Counted from the stretch's first letter, positions 8,761 to 17,345 are shown. The stretch: DNA of 17,826 nt from Cyclostephanos tholiformis (GCA_036939975.1 JALLPB010000347.1:1-17826); one strand, 5' to 3'. Notes: generated from the letters alone by a model not told the origin. Numbers and translations: made by a program.

Positions 8761-9407
8761 ATGGATGAAAGACGTGCATATAATGCTCAATGTCAAAGAC
8801 ATAGACATGCTAATCAAGAAAATGAACGGAATTGTGAATCTTACAACGTAGATGTGCTAATCCAGCAATACGGGCGGAAGAAAATGCATGGAATTGATGT
8901 AGATGTGGTAATCCAGCAATACAGGAGGAAGAAAATGAACGGAATCATGAATCTCACACATGTAGACGTGCTAATCCAGCAATACGGGCAGAAGAAAATG
9001 CACGGAATCGATGTAGACGTGGTAATCCTGTAATACGGGAGGAAGTAAATGAACAGAATCATGAAATTCAAAGACACAGACGTGCTAATCCAGCAATACG
9101 GGTGCAAGAAAATGAACGGAATTGTGAATCTCACAGACGTAGACGTGCTAATCCTACAATACAGGAGGAAGAAAACGCACAACGAGCAGTAGCAAGGTCA
9201 AATGGTGTCGTTGATATGGCATGCAAGTACATAAATGGCGAGTATGTATTTCATCAGCCTTGCAGAATATGGAATGTTCCTTGCCGGTATGGTTGTGGGT
9301 ATATTCATTTATCCACTTCAACACCTGGGACAAGAAAGAAATGTTGCGCCAATGGCCGTCTTTCCTCTGTCAGTGAAGAATTTGATGAAGAATTGATGGG
9401 ATTTTAA
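8761..9407 (+). pseudogene. Helitron/PIF1-helicase-like N-terminal fragment, frameshifted
   Basis: An ATG at 8761 opens MDERRAYNAQ and reaches NERNCES. One base then appears lost near 8846, compared with the sibling repeat TCT CAC AGA CGT near 9130. After that, frame 3 continues to TAA at 9405-9407 with one in-frame TGA (8895-8897). The body is a 38-residue (114-bp) tandem unit made of two halves built on RRANPAIREEENxRN. It is followed by a Cys/His-rich segment (CRIWNVPCRYGCGYIHL, then RKKCCANGRLSS) and an acidic FDEELM. This order resembles what I recall at the start of Helitron and related helicase proteins, upstream of the Rep/helicase domains. Those catalytic domains are absent, so this is a captured or deleted fragment. 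The alternative is an unrelated repeat protein with a zinc-binding module. Confidence 0.55.
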
Positions 9408-9500
9408 CTTTGGAATTAATTATATCATCTGTGAAAATAAAGCTAATAATTTTGGGACACGTCTGAATTGTAAACCTCGTTTGTACTATTCCTTTCCAAA

Positions 9501-9594
9501 GAATCTACGGATACATACATGATGACAATCCCAAAATTTACGGTACACACGGGATGGATGGACATCCGTCACTTTAATCTTTTATATATATGAA
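9501..9594 (-). repeat. Right terminal inverted repeat
   Basis: It is the complement of the left terminal repeat at 8424-8520, exact over 9562-9594. The right edge supplies an ATG (9590-9592) to the Lys-rich coding remnant that follows. Confidence 0.85.
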
Positions 9595-9738
9595 GGCCAA
9601 CAAGTTGGCTAAAGAAGAAAAAGAAACAAAGAAGAAAGTCTCAATCAAGGATAGTGACTGCCTCATCTGATGGTCAAGATTCAAGCTGATTTTGATTATG
9701 AGTCTGTTGATGATGATGAGGATTACTACAAAGATTAA
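9590..9738 (+). pseudogene. Lys-rich then acidic coding remnant, frameshifted
   Basis: An ATG at 9590 reads MKANKLAKEEKETKKKVSIK and stops at TGA near 9668. In another frame, ADFDYESVDDDEDYYKD runs to TAA at about 9736-9738. A basic stretch followed by an acidic tail looks like protein composition, not random sequence, but at least one frameshift is needed to link them and the family is unknown. It directly abuts the right end of the TIR element, so the upstream part of the gene may have been displaced by that insertion. Confidence 0.3.
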
Positions 9739-9936
9739 GAAAACACAGCACCAGTTGAAGTTCATAAGGACAAGCAATTAAGACCATGGGGGAGGATATC
9801 CTAAGCTCATATTACAACATTGCACTAGAAAGTAGAATCATAATTAATCTAGAATCTAGACAACAACCAACATCTTAACCAATAAAAGAACCTAGCCGAT
9901 GAAATGGCATACATCATCACTGCCACATCAACGTTC

Positions 9937-10125
9937 TCATGCATCAGCAACATAAGTAACATGTCCATCATGCCACACTCGACCAATTTGGGATACAACA
10001 TCAAGTATGCCACTGCATCCTTCAATTGCATCATTCAATGCCACCTCATCATTGACAAACTTGGACGGATCGTTTGGGTGCATATCAATGGCCCGATCAT
10101 GTTCTACATTCATGACCATTGCCAT
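9937..10125 (-). CDS. Small hypothetical ORF
   Basis: An ATG-initiated frame of 62 codons reads MAMVMNVEHDRAIDMHPNDP, continues with SKFVNDEVALNDAIEG, and ends at TGA in VTYVADA. Residue composition is soluble and mixed, with no membrane segment or known motif. Upstream on the same strand, AAG|GTGAGT (about 10140) looks like a splice donor, so the frame could lie near or inside an intron of a decayed gene. Nothing in the flanks supports a function. It may be a chance ORF. Confidence 0.22.
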   Translation of the reverse strand: MAMVMNVEHDRAIDMHPNDPSKFVNDEVALNDAIEGCSGILDVVSQIGRVWHDGHVTYVADA

Positions 10126-10172
10126 TATCCCACTCACCTTCAGGCATCCTTTTCTTTGACAATAACTTGCTA

Positions 10173-10262
10173 GTGAAGTGTGTGTGCCCACACACTTTTG
10201 TGTGGCTAAACACAAAAATGTGCAGAGTCACACAAATGTGTGCAGAGCCACACCATAGTGTG
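10173..10262. repeat. Cluster of GTGTG/CACAC short inverted repeats
   Basis: Within 90 bases there are alternating GTGTGTG, CACACAC, TTTTGTGTGG, CACAAAAATGTG, CACACAAATGTGTG and CCACAC words. They can pair in several ways; the clearest is GTGTGTG-CC-CACACAC at about 10177-10192. Function is unknown; it could be a cruciform-prone spot or a decayed repeat. Confidence 0.6.
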
Positions 10263-10916
10263 CCAAGCAAGCCACACCTCCTTGAACTCCATATTATCTT
10301 TCAAAGATAACTGTCATAGATCATGGCTTATTGGCGGGAAACATCTTTGCCAAAGGTCACGATTTGCTGATCAGCCAATCGCCGATGTAAGTTGGAGAGC
10401 GCCAGCGTGCTTCCCAATTATTCGCTCCAACAAACGAAGCAGCTGCAAGATTTGAATATGTGGTAAAGACGACCACATACTATACGATATTCCCACGTGG
10501 AAACAATCGACACCTCAGCCGGTTGGATATCTTGCAGTCTAAAGATATTGCCATAGGAATCAGTGGTAAATATACCGGCACATATGAATAGGAATTAAAA
10601 TGTGAATCCTATTCAATGCCATCCCCATACGTAGACTCTAGTATGGACGTGGTGATATTTCTGAGCTGGCGGAGTGCCAACTCCAAATATGTGCATTGGT
10701 TATATGGGATTGGCGTAGAATCCTATGCAAAACACATGATTCTGAACCTCCTGAGGATAACTTTTAAACTTTAAAATAAGCTCATAATTCTTTTCTCTTG
10801 ATCTCTGTTACATGTGCTTCCTACCTCCGTAAAGGAAGCCCTACTACTTCGATACTTTCTCCTCCCTACAAGACACTTAGGACAATGTCTTGGGCATCAT
10901 CATTGATGTCGTCATC
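10263..10916. other. Gene-free interval with several short hairpins
   Basis: No ORF is credible. Visible elements are a TTGGCGGGAAA word (10330-10340, identical to the textbook E2F-type site), an inverted repeat ATGTGGT/ACCACAT (10458-10478), a perfect CCACGTGG palindrome (10493-10500), and an inverted repeat built on GAATAGGA (10586-10614). The last recurs in part as AATCCTATG near 10711. Such words could mark a promoter, but no linked gene can be shown. Confidence 0.35.
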
Positions 10917-11242
10917 TCATAGGAGGAAGTCATTGTCATCATCAGAGTAGTTGAGGTCATTTGCATATGTGCTAGTAACTCGACGTTTCAAAGGAGGGGC
11001 ATCGTTCAACAATTTTGTCTTGTTGGGTACCGAGGCTCACTACCAAGCAGGTCATCGGCAACATGAAGGAGGGAAGGCATGTCCCTGCCATGACCAGGTT
11101 CGAGCTGCGAAGATGCATGCATTGATGTCACCTTAGTATTCTCTGTACCATGATTTCTTGCCGCAAGTTGTTCACAGCGGCGCAATGCGACGGAGTTATC
11201 TGGTGACGAAGAATAAGGGTTGGTTTTTGATGTTCCAGGCAT
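10917..11242 (-). pseudogene. Hypothetical acidic-tailed protein, probably frameshifted
   Basis: An ATG at 11242 (MPGTSKTNPYSSSPDNSVAL) reads 78 codons to TGA at about 11006. Near 11030 a shifted frame takes over and reads KTKLLNDAPPLKRRVTS, then YANDLNYSDDDNDFLL, ending at TGA at 10917. PPLKRRV looks like a basic nuclear-localisation-type cluster, and the tail is acidic. One indel near 11030 would join both parts into about 105 residues; a short unrecognised intron is the alternative. No family is recognised. A GTGACATC...CGCAG stretch inside the first part also resembles a tiny intron, but it is too short to trust. Confidence 0.35.
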
Positions 11243-11354
11243 TGTTCATGGTAGTTGTTCAGGTGAGTGATGGCAGAATAGAAATGAGCATCGGTGGATG
11301 AAAATTTAAAATTTATGACATATTTGGAGGTAGAGCAATGTGAAATATTGTGTG

Positions 11355-11600
11355 TCAAGATGAGACTAGACAATTCTTGTTCGTCAATAGGTGAGATAGA
11401 ATAAGATCCATAACATTGTAGGTGAGGGATCTCAAAATACAAATATAAGAAAATTAGGAATTACTACTACCCTAGGAATTAGTATGATGAGACAACTTAA
11501 ACCTTGTATGACATCATTGTCTCATGCCTCAATAGGTGAGACCAAATAATATTCATAAATGCGTATGTGAGGGATCTGAAAATACAAATGCTGTAAGTGA
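11355..11600 (+). repeat. Diverged ~145-bp direct repeat in a GTGAG-rich tract
   Basis: AATAGGTGAG followed by GTGAGGGATCT and AAAATACAAAT occurs at 11386-11445 and again at 11531-11588, an offset of 145 bases. The copies are preceded by GATGAGAC phrases at 11360 and 11485. GTGAG/GTGAA words recur through about 11820 with irregular 25-60-base spacing and again at about 12320-12680. The pattern suggests old degenerate tandem duplication. Confidence 0.6.
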
Positions 11601-11906
11601 GGTATACCAATATACTTTTTCACAGGTGAACAAGTACAAGAAAATATTGAATTTACTAAGTGAGTTATAACTATGACTAGGTGAAGTATATGAATATGTT
11701 GTGCTCCAAGGGGGGTTATTAAAATAGATATGTTGGAAAGTGAGGTAAAATGACACCACTGTTTTTATGAAGTGAGAGTATCAGAAAATACTAACATTAC
11801 AATGTGAGGTTTTACAAAAATAGAACTATAAATAATGAAGCACATTAAAATATGATAAGTAGCGGTGTGTTATTTAAATAAAAATTTGGATAAGACACAT
11901 AACATG

Positions 11907-12359
11907 CTACAATTCATCTGAGGATGGTGTCAACGCATTGTCAGTAGGGTCCCCGACTAACTCGAATGCACCATTGAGTTCCCTCTGGCACTGAATCTAC
12001 CTATTCATTTCCCTCTTCAAGGCAGAAGAGAGTGGGATTGTGGTGTCAGTCATGGGTGGCAACTTGGGTGGAGACAACATGGTGCGGGCAGGCATGCATG
12101 ATGGCTTTTTTGCAGACTTCTTCTTCTCTTTCTTTGGCTTTGAAACTATGAGAACTTAGGAAGGTATGGTGAAACGCTTCCATTTATCATAGGACTTTGC
12201 ACAAGCCTTAGCACGTGATGCTCGTGTTCGGTGGTATATTTGAAAACACCAATCAGACCCGGTCTCCACCATCATTGAGAAGGGAGGTACATGAACAAAT
12301 GGGATGCCTTCTTGTCCAACATTCAGGTGAGGGAGTGAGGGAAATGAACAGCGTATCAA
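11907..12359 (-). pseudogene. Hypothetical Lys-rich protein with two premature stops
   Basis: A single frame stays open over about 150 codons except for TAA at 12156-12158 and TAG at 11997-11999. It ends at TAG 11907. Upstream of the first stop it reads GQEGIPFVHVPPFSMMVETG, SDWCFQIYHRTRASRAKACA and KSYDKWKRFTIPS. After the stop, KPKKEKKKSAKKPSC is followed by a Pro-rich part and LKREMNR. After the second stop come RELNGAFELVGDPTDNAL and PSSDEL. Each stop is one C-to-T step from CAA or CAG (Gln), which fits decay of a once continuous gene. The 5' boundary is uncertain because the frame opens at a non-ATG codon; a splice acceptor may lie upstream. No family is recognised. Confidence 0.4.
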
Positions 12360-13052
12360 ACAAGGTGAGTCACAAACTCAACTCAAGTTGCCCATGGGTA
12401 TGTACCACGAAAACAATACTGTAAGTAGCCTGAAGGTAATGCACTGAGAAAAATATTTTGACGAGTGAACAAAATAATAATAGATTCTAAAGGTGAAGTG
12501 AAGTATTCTAAAATATAAATTTGAATCAGCAGTGGTATTGTAATATTGAGGCTATAAACATTATGATATTGCAATATTAGGTGCCGCACGGTGAAGTGGT
12601 CATTAGGATTTTCATATCTAGGTGAACAATTTGAGACCATCTAAACTAATTTTTTCCACGGGTGAAGTGTTTCAAGAAGTGAAAAGTTGGCATTGGCACA
12701 TGAATATTCAAAAGCTAAAAGTAATGGTATTTTGCCAATTTTTTCTTTTTTGATCATTTTGGGGGGTATTTCCTATGTAGAATTTGGTATTAAATTGAGA
12801 TGGTTTCTATCTCTTGTTCCAAGACAATGGGACATTCTCACAATTTCGATGACGGGCACAAGGGAAAATGACAACAAGTATGCCAATGAAGCTATGAGGA
12901 CAGACATAACTCGCGTGGAGGTTGTGGATGGCAGATGACACACAAGGGTGCCTATGAGGACAGCCAAAACCAGGTCCACAATGACCACATCAATATACAT
13001 ACATGGGGGGATAGGGAGAGGGGATTGGTTGTAGGTGGTAACATCATGCCAC
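12360..13052. other. Interval without a supported gene
   Basis: GTGAA/GTGAG words continue to about 12680. A palindrome-like AATATTGAGG...TATTGCAATATTA region lies at 12542-12581. A long minus-strand frame crosses 12773-13315, but part of it is the antisense-shifted reading of the acidic tract described next, and it shows no family motif. Confidence 0.4.
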
Positions 13053-13220
13053 TCAAATGTTTCCCTTACTGTTGACCAAATCCAAGGAAGAGGATGAGTC
13101 CTCCTCCTCCTCATCATCATCATCACTATCATTGTCATCATCAGGGGGGGGGGGGGTGGTGGGGATAAATTCAGCAAAGGTAATTGACTTGCATGTATGT
13201 GGTGGCACCCTTGTGGCCAT
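13053..13220 (-). CDS. Small acidic-tailed hypothetical protein or last exon
   Basis: An ATG at 13220 opens a 55-codon frame. It reads MATRVPPHTCKSITFAEFIP, then a TTPPPP turn encoded partly by a run of 13 C, then DDDNDSDDDDEEEEDSSSS, and ends in NSKGNI at TGA 13053. Upstream in the same frame, TTTGTATCTGTAG|TTTCCC looks like a splice acceptor followed by FPIVNTTS, so this may be the 3' exon of a larger gene. Low-complexity acidic tails of this kind occur in many nuclear proteins but do not identify a family. The homopolymer run could hide a length error. Two minus-strand remnants at 10917-11242 and 11907-12359 also end in acidic residues. Confidence 0.33.
   Translation of the reverse strand: MATRVPPHTCKSITFAEFIPTTPPPPDDDNDSDDDDEEEEDSSSSLDLVNSKGNI
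13144..13156 (+). repeat. G13 homopolymer
   Basis: An uninterrupted run of 13 G lies inside the minus-strand acidic ORF. It is a candidate site for slippage or base-calling error, either of which would change that ORF's frame. Confidence 0.9.
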
Positions 13221-14201
13221 GGATGTGGTATTAACGATGGGAAACTACAGATACAAAATGAATTATGTTGTGAACACATAGGATGGACAATAGGTTGACT
13301 TTGGGAACACGCCACATCATTTTTTATGGTGCCAATGTTGGCGCAAACAACATGTCCACCGATTGTACGCTGATAATTCTTTATTGCCAGGATAGGAATA
13401 CGGCAACCTGCTATTTTGAAGATTAATAATAATTCATTACTAGTGCCTTTTTGATCAATAACACAATTGTTAGATTATTATGTCAATGTCTATTAAAAAT
13501 AATATTGCAGAGAGGTGAGTGAGGATGGTGTGAGGATAGAGAAGAAATGGGGGGCTCCCCCCCCTTTCCCCCAACCTCAACTAACTCCTCTTTTTTTCTG
13601 CATCAATGAAGTGAATAAGGAGAGCAGAGGAATTTGTTATAACACTTAAAATAGAGCTCTTCATTTTTTATTCTCTATTTCTTAGAGCTTATACTGATTT
13701 AGATTTAACAACATATAAGAATAAGTACTAAATACAAAGTTCTTTTCTTGGTTCCTTGGAAGCTTTGGGTACATGCTTGCATGCTAAGTGGGGGAGAGAC
13801 CCCATACTGTTCCTAGTATTTGTCCTTGGGGTAGTCCTGCACTAGTGTTCAGAAGAAAGCCAATAAGTAAAACTTGAAATTCAAAGTAAAACTGAAATGT
13901 CCATATCCAAACTATAGTACAAAACTTCAGAAGGAACTATAATATAAAACTTCAAAACTTGAAATGTGAAGTAAAGCTTATACATGAAAGCTGCAAACTA
14001 ATCAGGCCCCGTGATGGATATAGAAAGGGCAGGAATGAAAACATTTAACTTCTGTTGTGTTTAGGTTCACAATCTGTCTTACTTGCCAAGGAGAAATAAT
14101 ATTTTGTTTGAACGTCATGTGCATCCTTTTGGATCAACAACACAAGCATTCATATCCGACAATCAATCAGATAGATTAATTATGGTAGTTTTACTCTACT
14201 T
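13221..14201. other. Interval without a recognisable gene
   Basis: A GGGGGG-CT-CCCCCCCC inverted repeat (13549-13564) would form a very stable hairpin. Around 13865-13980, AAAACTT, GAAATG and ACTATA words recur in a loose array. No coding motif is seen on either strand. Confidence 0.45.
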
Positions 14202-14240
14202 TGTGTTGTGTGTTTGTGTGGTTGTGTGGTTGTGTGGTTG
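14202..14240 (+). repeat. GTGTGGTT microsatellite
   Basis: Three perfect 8-base units GTGTGGTT (14216-14239) follow a degenerate TTGTG start. The surrounding open frame reads Val/Cys/Trp repeats and carries no gene evidence. Confidence 0.9.
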
Positions 14241-14834
14241 TGCAGGTGGTGCATGGCTACTCACTCAGTACCTAGCATACATTTTCTGACCATTGCAGTC
14301 AGCCAACAAGCATTGCTAATCCATCAACATTACCATCAAACACTCCCCTCAAGCCAATACAGGATACCAGAAGGCCTCTGAAGAACCAATCTGGGATCTG
14401 GCAGTTTAAATTTTAGTTGTAGATCAGATTTCCTTTGATTATATCTGATTTATTTGGCTATTTCTCAATTTTGCTTCTTTCTTACTCAACTTATAATGTT
14501 TAAGTACTAATTCTTTTTGCTGCAACCCAATGAATTGCATTATACACAAAATAAATCACATCGTACATCAAATAATTCATTATTTTGTTTTTTATATTTG
14601 TTTCTTTCACTATATAAAACTGTGTTGCATCTGGCCCATGTAGCACATTTAACCATGACACCCACCTATAACATTTATCTCTAAAAGTAACCGCAATGCT
14701 GCTCCCACACTCCACCAGACTGGTCAGATAGTGGAATTTGACCAGCACCCTGGGGTAGTGCCCATGGCATAGGCTACTCACTTAGCTGTGCAATTTTTTG
14801 CTTCTCTAGCAAAAATACCATAGCCTTGATAGTG
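14241..14834. other. Interval without a recognisable gene
   Basis: AT-rich sequence with no motif that I recognise. The last 100 bases could be decayed 5' sequence of the LINE that follows. Confidence 0.4.
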
Positions 14835-16445
14835 ATGGAGCCGACTTCACAAGCTGAAGGTAGTGGGTCGTTCACAATGGCATTGTATAATATACGAAGC
14901 GGTCACAATGGAGGATTGGAGAGTGCCTTGCAAGTGATAAAGCTCATGGGGGTCGATTTTGGCATCTTATCAGAGACAAAATTGACCAAGGGGGTGTATC
15001 ACCTCTATGTCACCCATGTGCCAAGCGCTTGGCAAGGAGGGATTAGCCTCTTTTGTAGGCTAGTGATTTGTATGAGGTCGAGGAGGTGGAAATGCAAGGG
15101 CTGAATGTGCTGTCCTTTCAGCTCATGTCGGGCACCACAAAATATTACATCATGGGGTGCTACATTCCACCAAATGACCTAACAACATTAATGCACATTG
15201 AGCAAGCATGGCTGGATTGCCCAAGAGGCTGCATACCCATTGTGCTTGGAGACCTGAATATCAACCTTGCCACCCTTCGTGATGAGCACAATGAGACAGT
15301 TGCCAAGCAGGTGGATGCCATGAACTTGGTTGATATGTCCAGCCATTTCCATCAGCGCCGGGGGAAAAACTCCCATGGCCAATGGACTTGGCGGATGAGG
15401 AGGGGGAGGCGCTGGGTCTCCTCAATATGTGACTATATCCTGGGGCGGGCAACCAATCTGGGACAATTTATGTGCATAAGCGTCCGACTGCCCTTCTGTC
15501 ATGACTCCAACCATTGTGCTCTTGTTGCCAAAATTTGTGCAGGGGGGGGGGGTGATGAAGAAATATTGGCAATGGTAATGTCATTTTCCCATCCGCATCT
15601 TTCAAGGACCCCAGCATACAGGGCTTGAAGGGGCCTATAAGGAGCTACGTCTTGATGTACTAATCCCCCCCCTAAAAAAGGGAATGCCTGACTAACCGAT
15701 GGATCTTGGATCAGTCTTGGGAGTTGATTGACTGACATGTGACACTGAGAAAGATGGGCAACTTACCCCTCACTGCCACCTGGAGGATTGGCAGCAAGAT
15801 CAAAGCATCACTTGCAGCGGACCTCAAACAATGCACCGCCGATGCCACATCCACAGTTGAAAGTCACTGTGCCTTAAGGGGTGGTACTGGGCAGCAGAGG
15901 ACTGCCCACCACCAGCATGTCCTGAGACAAGAATGGCAAAGTAGATGGTCAAATGCATGGAATTACATGCAAGGGCTCCCCCAAGGGGCCCCCCTCCCCT
16001 TTAATTTTCCATTTTTCGAGATACCTGATGGCACACCCACCGACAAAGAAATACGTTCTGTGGTTTTGCAATTAACGAATGGGCGAGCCAGCAGGACTAC
16101 TGGGATATGAGCTGAAAATGTGAAGACATGGCTAGCAGACATTTGGCACGAAGAGAAGGTGGCCAGGGAGAACCCGGGCAGGATAGCAGACGCAGAGGAG
16201 AGAAGCTTCAAGAAAAAGTGGAGGATCTTCATTAAGATGATCCAGACCATGTGGGACCGAGGGGAGATCCCGATGCAGATGAGTTGAATGGTAGTTGACT
16301 TTCTACCAAAAGGTGGTGGCAACTTCTGGGGGATTGGATTACTCGACCCCTGTTGGAAGGTGGTGGAGAAAATCATGGTGTGCTGGAAGAGTGTGATTTT
16401 CACCCCTCCCTCCATGGGTAGGGGCTGCACTGGAGAATTCCCACC
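14835..16445 (+). pseudogene. LINE retrotransposon: endonuclease plus start of RT, decayed and 3'-truncated
   Basis: From ATG 14835 the apurinic-type endonuclease/EEP domain is clear: ALYNIRSGHNGG (Asn of motif I), GILSETKLTKG (catalytic Glu), WQGGISLF, GDLNIN (15248-15265) and SSICDYILGRA. The last motif, normally Ser-Asp-His, reads SNHCAL (15506-15520), so the Asp is Asn. The frame changes near 15050 and again in the G11 run at 15542-15552. AYKELRLDV, KIKASLAADLKQ, LKGWYWAAED and PPPACPE follow in different frames. Then come TDKEIRSVVLQLTNGRAS, TWLADIW, FLPKGGGNFWGIGLLDPCWK and VVEKIM, the N-terminal fingers of the RT. Similarity fades after FHPSLHG (about 16410), so the RT palm and any 3' end are missing. 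TGA codons at about 15730, 16108 and 16286 and a TAG near 15940 confirm that it is dead. The relatives I recall are common in diatoms. Confidence 0.88.
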
Positions 16446-17266
16446 ACGAAGAAACAAAAACTCATTGTTGTTCCACATAGGCAAAAAAAATCTGGCAAGC
16501 CGGCCATGCCAATCTGGCTCCCTCCAGCTCTCTCCCACCCCCCCCACCTCACCAATTTTGTTGACCACAATGTTCGACAAAATCAACCCCTGTGTCCACT
16601 TTTCTGCAATCATCTTACTTCAAGCTCACAGTATTTGCAACATAGTGACATGGGGGCATCACATGTCACCAAAACCGTGAGTTTGCCACTCCCTGTGGTA
16701 TAAAATCTCCCCCAGTACACACAACAATCAACATGATGACAATAAAATCCACATTCCACAGTGGAAATCATCCCTCCCCCATAACTGACGCCTTCCCTCC
16801 ATACCCAACATTCAATATCAACCCCTTACATGCCTTATAACCACATTGGTGCATGTTGGGGTCTGAGGGGTCCATCATCCCATCAGATTCAACACAAAAA
16901 ATTGACTCAAAAAATCAACATTTTTTTGTCATCATCTTCTCTCTCATCAACCTTGTTGATATTTCAACATCTTCTCTCCCCAGACTGCTCAGATGATGCT
17001 TCTAATAATTGTTATGTCAAATGTCTCTGCCAGGGATAGATTATTACTAAATTTTTGTCTTTTTTTGTTTACCTTATTTTTTAATTTCTTCTCCCTCTCC
17101 CCTCTTCTAACCTCTCTTGTATATTAATCTTTCATTTAAGCAGGTACACTGCTTGTACAGATTTTAGAGGAGATGGGATAGGGGATTGTCTGGAAAGGGG
17201 GGGGGAGGGGGGTGTAAAAATTCAGGGAGCTCAGGTGAATGCCAGAATAGGACTATGTGACACAAC
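16446..17266. other. Interval without a recognisable gene; G-rich tract
   Basis: The sequence is C/T-rich on the plus strand, with no coding motif beyond the LINE breakpoint. At 17197-17212 a G9-A-G6 tract occurs. Other G or C runs nearby (15662-15670, 17452-17460) give the 3' third of the window an unusual homopolymer load. Confidence 0.5.
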
Positions 17267-17345
17267 AATCAACAAGAAATGGAGGGTCGCAATGAGAGGC
17301 AGATGCAATAATCAACAAAAGGAGGGGCACAATGAGAGGCAGAGG
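17267..17345 (+). repeat. 43-bp-offset direct duplication with GAGAGGCAGA words
   Basis: AATCAACAA, then GGAGGG, then CAATGAGAGGCAGA occurs from 17267 and again from 17310. A third partial CTGAGAGGCAGA lies at about 17352-17363. The copies are roughly 85-90% alike by eye. Confidence 0.75.

Larger units (their letters stand above)
8424..9594. mobile_element. 1.17-kb TIR transposon carrying a helicase-like gene fragment
   Basis: The left end (8424-8520) and right end (9501-9594) are inverted repeats of about 95 bp. The outer 33 bp are identical in inverted orientation, including TTAAAGTGACGGATGT. The inner part matches with scattered differences (GTACCGTAAAT, CATGTATGTATCC, TAGATT). Inside lie a 10-bp minisatellite and a broken ORF resembling the N-terminal part of Helitron/PIF1-type helicase proteins. 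No transposase is present, so movement would have depended on one supplied in trans. The flanks (AACAACATA on the left, GGCCAACAA on the right) give no clear target-site duplication, so the superfamily is open. Terminal repeats this long are not expected of a canonical Helitron, which suggests gene-fragment capture by a TIR element. Confidence 0.75.

Noticed and set aside
8518..8817. Minus-strand Ile-Gly-Arg-Tyr-Trp repeat frames
   Set aside because: They are the antisense reading of the ACCTGCCAAT array, which is open in every frame because no unit contains a stop.
8446..9033. A 195-codon plus-strand open frame
   Set aside because: It begins at GTG inside the terminal repeat, crosses the 10-bp minisatellite, and after a one-base loss near 8846 reads out of frame through the ANPAIR repeats. 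Only the part from ATG 8761 to 8846 is meaningful.
8841..9182. Minus-strand Cys/Trp/Ser repeat frame
   Set aside because: It is antisense to the RRANPAIREEEN repeat, which has the better protein character and continues into a Cys/His module.
10330..10340. E2F-type promoter site TTGGCGGGAAA
   Set aside because: An 11-base match without a linked gene cannot be called a regulatory site. Similar GGCGGGA words occur inside the 453-bp element at about 5965 and 6113.
11907..12359. Reassigned stop codons (UAA/UAG read as Gln, ciliate-type code)
   Set aside because: Two internal stops at Gln-like positions suggested it, but the other elements show TAA/TAG and TGA stops together with frameshifts, which decay explains more simply.
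12773..13315. A 180-codon minus-strand open frame
   Set aside because: Its Met-rich and Arg-rich middle is the shifted reading of the Asp/Glu tract of the ORF at 13053-13220. The hydrophobic downstream part shows no known family.
15963..16613. A 216-codon minus-strand open frame, the longest in the window
   Set aside because: It lies antisense to the LINE RT start, whose plus-strand motifs (TDKEIR, LPKGGG, WKVVEK) are clear. It has no motif of its own.
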